Positions 30,377 through 38,218 of a DNA stretch of 46,033 nucleotides are shown piece by piece. Position numbers and translations under genes: made by a program. Source of the stretch: Planctomycetaceae bacterium (GTDB lineage: Bacteria > Planctomycetota > Planctomycetia > Planctomycetales > Planctomycetaceae); contig JAJDEI010000094.1 of NCBI GenBank assembly GCA_029259845.1, forward strand, positions 1-46,033, read 5' to 3'. Under the pieces are notes generated by a model. The model saw only the letters and a program-made list of their open reading frames with translations, ran no database searches and was not told where the DNA came from. Numbering within the stretch: the stretch's first letter is position 1; every line of letters begins with the position of its first letter.

Positions 30377-30915
30377 GGGAAGCACTCCGCATTGGCGAAG
30401 GGAGTGCCCGACTTGTCTTTCTCCGAGAGGACCGGCGGGCCGTCGAGCGGCCACTCGACGCCGACATCCGGATCGTTCCAGTAAATGGTCCGCTCATGCT
30501 CCGGGGCGTAAAAGTCGGTGCACTTATAAAGGACGTCGGCGACCTCACTCAGCACACAAAACCCGTGGGCGAAACCTTCGGGCACATACAGCGTGAGATG
30601 GTTTGCGTCGCTGAGTGTCTCTCCGACCCACTGGCCGAATGTGGGCGAACTGCGGCGCAGGTCGACGGCCACGTCGAAGATTTCGCCCCGCATGACGGAG
30701 ACGAATTTCCCCTGCGGGTGCTGAATCTGATAGTGCAGCCCGCGGAGGATGCCCCGCTGCGAGCGGGACAGATTGTCTTGCACGAACCTCACGTCGAGCC
30801 CCGCATCTGCCAGTTTCTGCTGGTGATACGTCTCCATGAAAAAGCCCCGATGGTCGCCGTGGACGGACGGTTCGATGAGCAGGACGTCCGGAATTCTGGT
30901 CGGTTGAATGTTCAC
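30373..30915 (-). CDS. rfbC: dTDP-4-dehydrorhamnose 3,5-epimerase
   Basis: RfbC (RmlC) performs the double epimerisation in dTDP-L-rhamnose synthesis for cell-surface glycans. The GTG at 30915, with AGAAGG upstream, gives 180 residues, the standard family length; ATG at 30936 is an alternative. Key features are FFMETYHQQKL at the start, RGILRGLHYQ with the catalytic His61, VPEGFAHGFCVLSE and VLYKCTDFYAPEHE with the active-site tyrosine. The other rhamnose genes (rfbA, rfbB, rfbD) are not in the window. It is translationally coupled to pdxA, an unusual partner. Confidence 0.93.
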   Translation of the reverse strand: MNIQPTRIPDVLLIEPSVHGDHRGFFMETYHQQKLADAGLDVRFVQDNLSRSQRGILRGLHYQIQHPQGKFVSVMRGEIFDVAVDLRRSSPTFGQWVGETLSDANHLTLYVPEGFAHGFCVLSEVADVLYKCTDFYAPEHERTIYWNDPDVGVEWPLDGPPVLSEKDKSGTPFANAECFP

Positions 30916-31038
30916 AGCAGGGCCTTCTCGATGCATCAATCGTCCGGGATTCGTTTTCCGGCAAGATCGTAGCATGCCCGAATCTCACGACATAGTCGGC
31001 CCCGCCGGGTGGCCCAGCGACTCGGAACTCGCAAGCGA

Positions 31039-31142
31039 ATCAGAGCCGCACCCGTGAGGAAGCGGCCGATCAAACGGGTCTGCAGCCTTGTGAACGTTCC
31101 TACACCAACCCGCGGTCGCTTCCTGACGAGCGCGGCTCTGAT
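31039..31142. repeat. Imperfect inverted repeat upstream of secreted gene
   Basis: ATCAGAGCCGC (31039-31049) pairs exactly with GCGGCTCTGAT (31132-31142). Pairing continues inward with mismatches (TGAGGAAGCGG against CGCTTCCTGACG). Only one copy is seen here. It resembles the other small palindromic elements of the window. A second small hairpin with GGGTGCC/GGCACCC follows near 31190-31206. Confidence 0.55.
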
Positions 31143-31294
31143 GTCTCCAGTCGCCGTGAGTCCCAATGCGTGAGAAGTCGCCGGGTGCCAGCCCCCTCGG
31201 CACCCAACACCAATGCCCAAGGGGACATCGGCAGCATGTGCTGATAGGATGGAAAACGCTGCTGTGATTTTGCCCCACCCGAGGAGAGGCCGGA

Positions 31295-33190
31295 ATGCTT
31301 CGATCGACGATCTCAACCCTTTCGGTCTGTTCATTCGTCATCATTGCCGTCGGTGCCGATGCGACTTGTGACCCCACGAGCGCGGCAGAGCCGACCGTCC
31401 CGGCCGTGCCAATCAGCACTGCCGCACTGCCGCCGGAGTGGGCCTTGTGGGAGCGGCATGTCCTCGACCAACTGCATCCGGCGCTGCTCACGTTCGTCAA
31501 CAAGTACACACGCGAAGACGGTACGCTCATCTGGCGGGAGGAATGGCCCGGGTTCGACGGGTCCGACGACGGCTACGAGAGCTTCTACAACTTCCCGCTG
31601 TACTATGCCCTCGGCGGTCCGCAGTCGATCGATCCGCTCGCCCGCAAGCTGTGGGACGGCGTCACGCGGCAGTTCACCGGCTACGGGCAGGTCGCCGACG
31701 AGTTCGACGCCCATTACGACTGGATGCATCACGGCGAATCGTACACCAACTTTTACATGTTCGGCCTGATGGACCCCGACGACAGCACGTTTCGCGAACG
31801 GACGGTCAAATTCGCGGCCCTGTACACCGGTGAGAATCCGGACGCCCCCAACTTCGATCCGGAGAAAACTCTGATCCGCTCGCCAATCACCGGCAGCCGC
31901 GGGCCGCATTTCGTCAACACGGCCGAAGACTGGGTGACCCATCGCCCGATTCTCGCCCACTATCCGCTCCCTTTCACCGACATCCCCGGCGTTGATTCGA
32001 GTGCCGCCTGGAACGATGACGAGTTGTTCCCGCACATTCTGGATGCCATCAACCAACGCATGATGCGCGGCGACGTGCCCCTCAACCTCACCAGCACGAG
32101 CCTGATGCTCAATGCGTACATGACGACCGGCGACGCCAAGTACAAACAATGGATTGAGGACTACGTGCAAACGTGGATGGGCCGCGTCGCCGCAAACAAC
32201 GGCATTCTGCCGGACAACGTTGGGATCTCCGGCCAGGTAGGCGAACACATGGACGGCAAGTGGTGGGGGGGCTACTACGGTTGGCGATGGCCTCACGGGC
32301 TGTTCAATCAGCTCGAATCAACCACGATCGGCGCGTCCAACGCCTACGCCGTCAGCGGCGATCCCAAGTACCTCGAACTGCCGCGTTCTGTGATCGACCT
32401 TGTGGCCAAACACGGCAAAACGGTGGACGGGACTCTGCACGTTCCGCATCGGCACGGCGACGACGGCTGGTACGACTACCGCCCGATCAACACCAAGTAT
32501 CTCGTGCATCTGTGGTTCATGTCACGCGCCGATGAGGACTGGCAGCGGATCGAACGGCTCTCCGATCCGGCGGCATGGAAAAGCCTCACTTACTCCAAAG
32601 GGAAGGGGGACTCCGAAAACCCGGAGCCGTGGTTGGCCTTCGTGCGAGGTCGAAACGACGAGTACCCGGTGCAGGTTCTGCGCGCCTGCTTTGAAGAGAC
32701 GACGAACCGGATCGACCGCATCGCCAAGGACGAAACGACTCCCGATCAGCAGGACGTCCATCACTGGCAGAATCTGAACCCGGTGGTGCTTGAAGGGTTG
32801 GTGCAATTGATGCTCGGCGCGCCGAACCACATCTATCACGGCGGGATGCTGCACACGAGCGTCCGCTACTTCGATCCTGCTGGGCACCGGTCCGGGTTGC
32901 CGCCGGACGTCGCCGCGCTCGTCGACCGGCTCACGCCGGGCGGGTTCCGCATCTGGCTCGTCAACCTGCATGCGTCGGAGCCGCGCGATGTGATCCTGCA
33001 GGCGGGCATGTTCGGCGAACACAACTTCACCCGGGTCCGGCAGATCGACCATTACCCCTATCAATTCAACACGATCAACGGACGCGCGTTTCGGGTCCGG
33101 CTGGTGCCCGGTGCCGTCGGACAGTTGGAAGTCGGACTCAAGCGGTTCGCCAACCCGCCCACCTATGCGTTCCCGCCGATGGACGAGTGA
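31295..33190 (+). CDS. Secreted 631-residue protein, unknown
   Basis: The ATG at 31295 follows GGAGAGG and a signal peptide (ISTLSVCSFVIIAVGADATC). The mature part is rich in aromatic and acidic residues and in long amphipathic helices, resembling alpha/alpha-barrel glycan-active enzymes. This is only a fold guess. Noteworthy segments are WREEWPGFDGSDDGYESFYN (about 76-95), a HYDWMHHGESYTNFYMFG stretch, GEHMDGKWWGGYYGWRWPHG (about 316-335) and VPHRHGDDGWYDYRP. The C-terminal 120 residues look beta-rich (GFRIWLVNLHASEPRDVILQ). No named family was recognised. It is flanked by rfbC and the acyl-CoA cluster, with no operon partner. Confidence 0.9.
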   Translation: MLRSTISTLSVCSFVIIAVGADATCDPTSAAEPTVPAVPISTAALPPEWALWERHVLDQLHPALLTFVNKYTREDGTLIWREEWPGFDGSDDGYESFYNFPLYYALGGPQSIDPLARKLWDGVTRQFTGYGQVADEFDAHYDWMHHGESYTNFYMFGLMDPDDSTFRERTVKFAALYTGENPDAPNFDPEKTLIRSPITGSRGPHFVNTAEDWVTHRPILAHYPLPFTDIPGVDSSAAWNDDELFPHILDAINQRMMRGDVPLNLTSTSLMLNAYMTTGDAKYKQWIEDYVQTWMGRVAANNGILPDNVGISGQVGEHMDGKWWGGYYGWRWPHGLFNQLESTTIGASNAYAVSGDPKYLELPRSVIDLVAKHGKTVDGTLHVPHRHGDDGWYDYRPINTKYLVHLWFMSRADEDWQRIERLSDPAAWKSLTYSKGKGDSENPEPWLAFVRGRNDEYPVQVLRACFEETTNRIDRIAKDETTPDQQDVHHWQNLNPVVLEGLVQLMLGAPNHIYHGGMLHTSVRYFDPAGHRSGLPPDVAALVDRLTPGGFRIWLVNLHASEPRDVILQAGMFGEHNFTRVRQIDHYPYQFNTINGRAFRVRLVPGAVGQLEVGLKRFANPPTYAFPPMDE

Positions 33191-33257
33191 GCCCCGCGAC
33201 CCTTCCAAGCCGACGGCGCGTGCAATCCATTCGATGGCCGTCCTCGCTCATTTCCGA

Positions 33258-33394
33258 GTGGCTGGGGCGCTCTTGAGGCGACGGAACCATGTCCTCAGAG
33301 CGAACACTGGGGCCGTGGACGCGGTTCGTTCGCCGTCCACAGCCCCAGAGTTCCGTACGGCTCTCCAATCATCAATTTCAGAATGCCCCAGCCA
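33258..33394. repeat. GTGGCTGGGGC element, copy 1
   Basis: The ends GTGGCTGGGGC (33258-33268) and GCCCCAGCCAT (33385 onward) are reverse complements. An inner pair CTGGGGCCGTGGACG (33307-33321) and CGTCCACAGCCCCAG (33334-33348) matches at 14 of 15 positions. The layout is the same as 40078-40218, which appears inverted relative to this one. Total length is about 140 bp in both. The element fills much of the spacer upstream of the carboxyltransferase gene. Confidence 0.65.
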
Positions 33395-33530
33395 TCCTCG
33401 CCATCGAGCGGATGCACGCGCCGTCGGCTCGGGACCCGAAGTCTCACGCGGAATCGGGTCCCAGTCCCTATACTGCGCTCGAAAACGATCGTGAGTCACT
33501 GGACGCCGACCGTATCAAAGGGGAACTTCG

Positions 33531-35135
33531 TTGCCCACACTTCGTGAATTGACCGACGAACTGCTGCAACAGGAAGCGACGCTCCGGGAAGGGGGCGGGC
33601 CGTCGGGGCAGGCGCGGCAGCGAAAGCTCGGCCGGTGGCCGGTCCGGGAGCGGCTCGCTGCGCTGCTCGATGACGGCCGCCCGTTCTTCGAGCTCGGCTT
33701 GTGGGCCGCCTTTGGCATGTATGAGGAATGGGGAGCCGTGCCGGCGGGGGGGGTGGTGACCGGCATCGGCTGGGTCAGCGGGCGGCCGTGTCTCATCGCC
33801 GCCAACGATGCAACGGTGAAAGCGGGGGCCCTGTTCCCGCAGTCGGTGAAGAAACTGCTGCGGGCTCAGAAAATCGCCTCGCAGCTGCGCCTGCCGGTCA
33901 TCTATCTAGTCGACTCGGCGGGAGTCTTTCTGCCCCTGCAGGACGAGGTGTTTCCCGACGAGGACGACTTCGGCCGCATCTTCCGCAACAACGCTGTGAT
34001 GTCGGCGGCCGGCATTCCCCAGTATGCGGCCATCATGGGCAACTGCATCGCCGGCGGGGCCTATCTGCCGGTCCTCTCCGACGTCACGCTGATGACCGAG
34101 GGGAGCCAACTTTGTCTCGCCGGCCCGGCCCTCGTCAAAGCGGCCATCGGACAAGACGTCGACCCGGAAGAACTGGGCGGTGCCAAGATGCACGCCACGC
34201 TCAGCGGCACCGTCGACTTCTGCGAACCGGACGACGACGCCTGTCTCAATCGTCTGCGATCACTCATCGCCCTGCTGCCAGACCTCAGAGCCGGAAGCGT
34301 CAGCGCCCGGTCGCCCAACGTTCCCCCCGCGCGCAACGCAGACGACCTGTACGACATCGTGCCCGCCGATGGTCACGGAGAGTATGAAATGCGCGACGTG
34401 ATCGCCTGTCTCGCCGACGCGGATTCGATGCAGGAATACAAGGCGGAGTACGGCCAGTCGTTGCTGACGCTCTTCGCCCGCATCGGTGGTCACGCGGTCG
34501 GCATCGTCGCCAATCAGCAACACCGCACACGCACCGCCGAGGGGGAAGTGCACATCGGCGGCGTCGTCTATCCGGACTCCGCCGAGAAAGCGGCCCGCTT
34601 CGTGATGAACTGCAACCAGTCGGGCATCCCGCTTGTTTTTCTGCAGGACGTTCAAGGGTTCATGGTCGGCAAACGGGCCGAGCAATCGGGCATCATTCGC
34701 TCCGGAGCCAAACTGGTCAACGCGATGAGCAACTCGGTCGTCCCCAAGCTGACGGTGATCGTTGGAGGGTCATTTGGGGCCGGCAATTATGCCCTGTGCG
34801 GCAAGGCGTACGACCCCGCGTTGATCCTCGCCTGGGCCGGTGCCCGCAACGCGGTCATGGGCGGCAGCCAGGCGGCCGAGACACTACTCTCTCTGCGGCT
34901 GCGCGACGCCCAACGCAAGGGGCAGACGCTGACCGAGGAACAAATCGACGAACTGCGAGAGGCGACCCGCAGCCGCTACGAGGAGCAGACGGACATCCGC
35001 TACGGCGCGGCCCGCGGCTGGGTCGACGCCATCATCCCCCCCCACGAAACTCGCCTCTGGCTCCAAACAGCGCTCGACCTCCTCCCCTCCACCGAGCATC
35101 GGCCACCATTCCAGACCGGGGTGTTTCAAGTGTAA
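33531..35135 (+). CDS. Acyl-CoA carboxylase carboxyltransferase (beta) subunit
   Basis: This 534-residue protein is read from TTG at 33531 with GGGGA about 8 bp upstream. It matches the methylcrotonyl/geranyl-CoA carboxylase beta type in length and motifs: GVVTGIGWVSGRPCLI, VDSAGVFLPLQDEVFPD, NCIAGGAYLPVLSD, EELGGAKMHA, QDVQGFMVGKRAEQ and IVGGSFGAGNYALCG. This subunit moves the carboxyl group from carboxybiotin to the acyl-CoA. It needs a biotin carboxylase/BCCP alpha subunit, which is absent from the window. Methylcrotonyl-CoA, geranyl-CoA and related substrates cannot be told apart here. The AtuA neighbour 146 bp downstream favours isoprenoid-type substrates. Confidence 0.92.
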   Translation: MPTLRELTDELLQQEATLREGGGPSGQARQRKLGRWPVRERLAALLDDGRPFFELGLWAAFGMYEEWGAVPAGGVVTGIGWVSGRPCLIAANDATVKAGALFPQSVKKLLRAQKIASQLRLPVIYLVDSAGVFLPLQDEVFPDEDDFGRIFRNNAVMSAAGIPQYAAIMGNCIAGGAYLPVLSDVTLMTEGSQLCLAGPALVKAAIGQDVDPEELGGAKMHATLSGTVDFCEPDDDACLNRLRSLIALLPDLRAGSVSARSPNVPPARNADDLYDIVPADGHGEYEMRDVIACLADADSMQEYKAEYGQSLLTLFARIGGHAVGIVANQQHRTRTAEGEVHIGGVVYPDSAEKAARFVMNCNQSGIPLVFLQDVQGFMVGKRAEQSGIIRSGAKLVNAMSNSVVPKLTVIVGGSFGAGNYALCGKAYDPALILAWAGARNAVMGGSQAAETLLSLRLRDAQRKGQTLTEEQIDELREATRSRYEEQTDIRYGAARGWVDAIIPPHETRLWLQTALDLLPSTEHRPPFQTGVFQV

Positions 35136-35281
35136 TCTGGTGTCCGGACGCAGACACCCGGTGTCTCAACTCTGATTCAATCGTCGAGAAGCAATACCGT
35201 CCCGAAAGTTCGGATCGCTGCAAACACGTGTGAGACACCTGGTGTCTCTGTGAGGGTTCGTCTCTCTTCGGAAAAACGAAT

Positions 35282-37105
35282 ATGCCCGACGTTGTCAGAA
35301 TCGGAAATGCGCAGGCGTTCTGGGGGGACCGGTCGGAAGCAGCCGCCGAAATGCTGGCCCGCGAGCCGGACCTCGACTACCTCACGCTGGACTACCTCGC
35401 CGAGGTGTCGATGTCGATTCTCGCCACCCAGCGGGACCGCGACCCCTCTGCCGGGTATGCCCGCGATTTTCTGGACGTCATTCGCTCGCTCACGCCCTAC
35501 TGGGCATCGGGCGGACGATGTCGGCTGATCACCAACGCCGGCGGGCTCAACCCCCGCGGCTGCGCAGAAGCCTGCCGGGCCGAACTGGAAGCGGCCGGTT
35601 GCGGCGGCATCACCATCGGAATTGTGTCCGGTGACGACGTTCTGCAAACCATTCGACAGTCCCACAACTCGCCTGTTGCCGCGAGTTCCTTTCGCGATCT
35701 CGACACCGATGCACCGATTGCGGACGTTATCGGCCGCCTCGTCACGGCGAACGCCTACGTCGGCGCAGCACCCGTCGTCGACGCACTCGCCGAGGGAGCG
35801 GGCATCGTCATCACCGGGCGAACCGCCGACCCGTCGCTCGCCGTCGCCGCCTGTGTGCACCATTTCGGTTGGAGTGACGACGACTGGCAACGACTGGCCG
35901 GAGCGACCGTCGCCGGACATCTCATCGAGTGCGGCACACAGGTCACCGGCGGCATCTCCACCGACTGGCTCGACGTGCCCAACGCGGCTGCAATCGGTTT
36001 TCCCATCGTCGAAGTCGCTGACGATGGAAGTTGCGTCGTCACCAAACCTCGCGGAACCGGCGGGCGTGTGACCGAACGAACAGTCAAGGAACAGCTTCTC
36101 TATGAGATCGGTGACCCGAGCCGTTACCTCAGTCCGGATGTGACCGTTTCTTTTCTCTCGATTGACGCCTCCGAGATGGCCGAGAGCCGGGTCCGTGTCA
36201 GCGGCGCACAGGGAAGTCCGCCGCCGGAGACGCTCAAGGTGAGCGCCACGTATCGCGACGGCTATCGTGCATCGGGCACCTTGACCGTTGTGGGCCGTGA
36301 TGCTGCCTTGAAAGCGCGACGCACGGGCGAAATCGTACTGCAGCGGGTGAGCGATGCCGGGTACGGATTGCGCGATTCGCTGATCGAGTGTCTGGGCACG
36401 GGCGCTTCGGTCGCCGGCGTGGTGCCGCAACCGGTGACCGGGGACGTTTGGGAGACCGTGCTGCGAATCGGAGTCGAAGCAGATTCCCGGGACGCTGTCG
36501 AGCGATTCTCACGAGAACTGATGCCGCTCGTCACCGCCGGTCCACAGGCTGTGTGCGGTTACGCCGACGGTCGTCCGCGCGTTCAGCCGGTCGTCCGCTA
36601 CTGGCCGTGTCTTATCGACCGAGCGATGGTCACGCCGGCCGTTTCAACGCTCGTGACGGCTGCCCCGGTTCATTCGTCAGCGACCGATCAGAACGATCCA
36701 GAGAAGAACTCACGGACTGGTCCGCCGGCGGTTGCGTCGACGGCGGGGGCGACCGGACCGGCGGAGACATCCTTGGAGGGCTCAAGAGTCGCAGATCCTC
36801 CGACCACACTCTACGACCTCGCTCACGCCCGCAGCGGGGACAAAGGAATCAACGCCAACGTGGGGATCATTGCCCGTGAACCGAAGAACTACGAATGTCT
36901 CAAGAACTGGCTAACAGCGGACCGCGTGGCGGCCTACTTCGAACCGTTGGGAATCGACGGCGTCGAGCGGTTCGAACTGCCCAACCTGGGGGCGCTCAAC
37001 TTCATCATCCGCGGCGCCCTCAGGCGACGTCTGCGAATCGACCCCCAGGGAAAAACGCTCGGACAGGCCCTCCTCGAAATGCCGCTCGATGACATGGGCC
37101 GATGA
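35282..37105 (+). CDS. AtuA-like protein (DUF1446 plus C-terminal domain)
   Basis: This 607-residue protein has the AtuA core (DUF1446) at about residues 3-455: VRIGNAQAFWGDRSEAAAEM, LDYLTLDYLAEVSMSIL, TNAGGLNPRGCAEACR and VITGRTADPSLAVAAC. A low-complexity linker of about 40 residues (464-505, rich in Ala, Thr, Ser, Pro) leads to the AtuA-like C-terminal domain (LYDLAHARSGDKGINANVGI, about 508-605). AtuA is required for citronellol and geraniol catabolism in Pseudomonas, but its reaction is not established. Here it lies between the carboxyltransferase and the enoyl-CoA hydratase. Its stop TGA overlaps an ATG (37102), although the likely hydratase start is downstream. Confidence 0.93.
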   Translation: MPDVVRIGNAQAFWGDRSEAAAEMLAREPDLDYLTLDYLAEVSMSILATQRDRDPSAGYARDFLDVIRSLTPYWASGGRCRLITNAGGLNPRGCAEACRAELEAAGCGGITIGIVSGDDVLQTIRQSHNSPVAASSFRDLDTDAPIADVIGRLVTANAYVGAAPVVDALAEGAGIVITGRTADPSLAVAACVHHFGWSDDDWQRLAGATVAGHLIECGTQVTGGISTDWLDVPNAAAIGFPIVEVADDGSCVVTKPRGTGGRVTERTVKEQLLYEIGDPSRYLSPDVTVSFLSIDASEMAESRVRVSGAQGSPPPETLKVSATYRDGYRASGTLTVVGRDAALKARRTGEIVLQRVSDAGYGLRDSLIECLGTGASVAGVVPQPVTGDVWETVLRIGVEADSRDAVERFSRELMPLVTAGPQAVCGYADGRPRVQPVVRYWPCLIDRAMVTPAVSTLVTAAPVHSSATDQNDPEKNSRTGPPAVASTAGATGPAETSLEGSRVADPPTTLYDLAHARSGDKGINANVGIIAREPKNYECLKNWLTADRVAAYFEPLGIDGVERFELPNLGALNFIIRGALRRRLRIDPQGKTLGQALLEMPLDDMGR

Positions 37106-37147
37106 ACGGGCGCATTCGTTTCGCACGGTTTCGTCGCATCGCACCGT

Positions 37148-37176
37148 TTCGCCACACATTTGAAATGTGTGGCGAA
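37148..37176. promoter_or_regulatory. 29-bp perfect palindrome, operator candidate
   Basis: TTCGCCACACATTT and AAATGTGTGGCGAA are exact reverse complements around a single central G, a 14-bp half-site palindrome. It lies in the 140-bp gap between the AtuA-like stop and the likely GTG start of the enoyl-CoA hydratase. A degenerate relative (TTGCCACATCAAATATGTC, 37213-37231) follows and ends 15 bp before that GTG. A perfect symmetric site with a near-zero centre, AT-rich in the middle, fits binding by a dimeric repressor such as a TetR- or GntR-type fatty-acid regulator. As RNA it could also form a 12-bp hairpin. No T-run follows. Confidence 0.6.
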
Positions 37177-37245
37177 CCAGATGACGTGTATACTTCCTTG
37201 GAACAATCATCTTGCCACATCAAATATGTCGAACCGGAGTCCAAT

Positions 37246-38022
37246 GTGTCCGAACTGATCCGCGTTGAGCCGGTCGAACCCGGGATGACATCGCTGGTGC
37301 TCAACCGGCCGGAACGCCGCAACGCGCTGAGCATCACGCTGGTCACGGAGTTGTGTGATGCAATCGACCGGCTGGCGGGGGACGCTGCTCAACGCGTGAT
37401 CATCCTGCGTGGTGAAGGGCCGGTCTTCTGCGCCGGCTTGGACCTCAACGAGGCGGCGGACGACGCGCTCGTCGAGCAATCAGCAGCCGGCATCGACCGG
37501 CTGTTTCGTACACTGCGGGAGGCGCCTTTGGTGTCGATTGCCGCGGCTAAAGGAGCCGCCTACGCCGGAGGGGGCGGACTGCTGGCGGCGTGTGACATCG
37601 TCATTGCCTCGGAGGACTTTCGCGTCGGCTTTCCGGAAGCCCGCCGCGGTCTGCTCCCCGCGCTCATCTGCGACGTTTTGAAGACGCGCGTCAGCGAGGG
37701 GAACCTGCGAGAACTGTTTCTCGTCGGTGACCCGATCGACGCCCCGCGCGCCCTGCAAGTCGGGCTCGTGCAACACGTCGTCCCCGGCGACCGGCTGCTC
37801 GATGAAGCCGTGAGCATCGGCCGTTCCATTCTCGCCGGCGGCCCGGAAACGATTCGGCAAACGAAAGCACTGATCAATGCCGCCTTCGACACGGCCGTCG
37901 ACGCAGCGGACGAAAGCGCTCTCCAATCCCATCTGGAGGCACGCAAGAGCGACGAAGCGGCCGAGGGCATGGCAGCTTTCCGCGAAAAACGACCGCCGCG
38001 TTGGGCGGCTTCCGGCTCGTGA
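37246..38022 (+). CDS. Enoyl-CoA hydratase/isomerase family protein
   Basis: Starting at the GTG at 37246 (GGAG about 8 bp upstream) gives 258 residues, the standard crotonase length. An ATG at 37102 overlaps the previous stop, but the 48 residues it would add run through the palindrome and read as non-coding. Crotonase signatures are LNRPERRNALS, GPVFCAGLDLNEA, the oxyanion-hole stretch AAAKGAAYAGGGGLLAACD, and GFPEARRGLLP, with Glu131 in the place of the second catalytic glutamate. The first catalytic glutamate position holds leucine (GGGGLLAACD), so it may be an isomerase, a lyase, or a hydratase like LiuC/AtuE. It is probably part of the same pathway as its neighbours. Confidence 0.9.
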   Translation: MSELIRVEPVEPGMTSLVLNRPERRNALSITLVTELCDAIDRLAGDAAQRVIILRGEGPVFCAGLDLNEAADDALVEQSAAGIDRLFRTLREAPLVSIAAAKGAAYAGGGGLLAACDIVIASEDFRVGFPEARRGLLPALICDVLKTRVSEGNLRELFLVGDPIDAPRALQVGLVQHVVPGDRLLDEAVSIGRSILAGGPETIRQTKALINAAFDTAVDAADESALQSHLEARKSDEAAEGMAAFREKRPPRWAASGS

Positions 38023-38051
38023 TCTGTCCCAATCGCGTATCATTGGTCATT

Positions 38052-38127
38052 GGGGTCAGGCACCTTTTTCGGCGGGAAATGGCGTCCGACTCAGAGAGGA
38101 GGGTCGCCGAAAAATGTGCCTGACCCC
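38052..38127. repeat. GGGGTCAGGCACC inverted repeat, copy 1
   Basis: The arms 38052-38072 (GGGGTCAGGCACCTTTTTCG...) and 38107-38127 are reverse complements over 21 bp with one mismatch, with 34 bases between. A closely similar element lies at 45820-45894, including the internal GGCGTCC. This sequence type is a widespread REP-like element often associated with IS200-like REP transposases; that association is from general knowledge, and no such transposase is present here. Confidence 0.85.
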
Positions 38128-38218
38128 CTCATCTTGCCTGTCAAAGTTATCCGATCCGTCAACGGTTACCATTGAGTCATCCACGTCATTCGATCGCATT
38201 CATTACAGGACGCAGTTC

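Noticed and set aside
31295..33190. Idea that the secreted 631-residue protein is a linalool dehydratase-isomerase feeding the AtuA cluster
   Set aside because: It would be an attractive pathway link, but length and visible motifs do not match the known enzyme and no cysteine pair is evident.
37102..37245. Hydratase start at the ATG overlapping the AtuA stop
   Set aside because: The overlap looks like coupling, but the 48 added residues pass through the palindrome, are unlike any crotonase N terminus, and the GTG at 37246 has a proper ribosome site.
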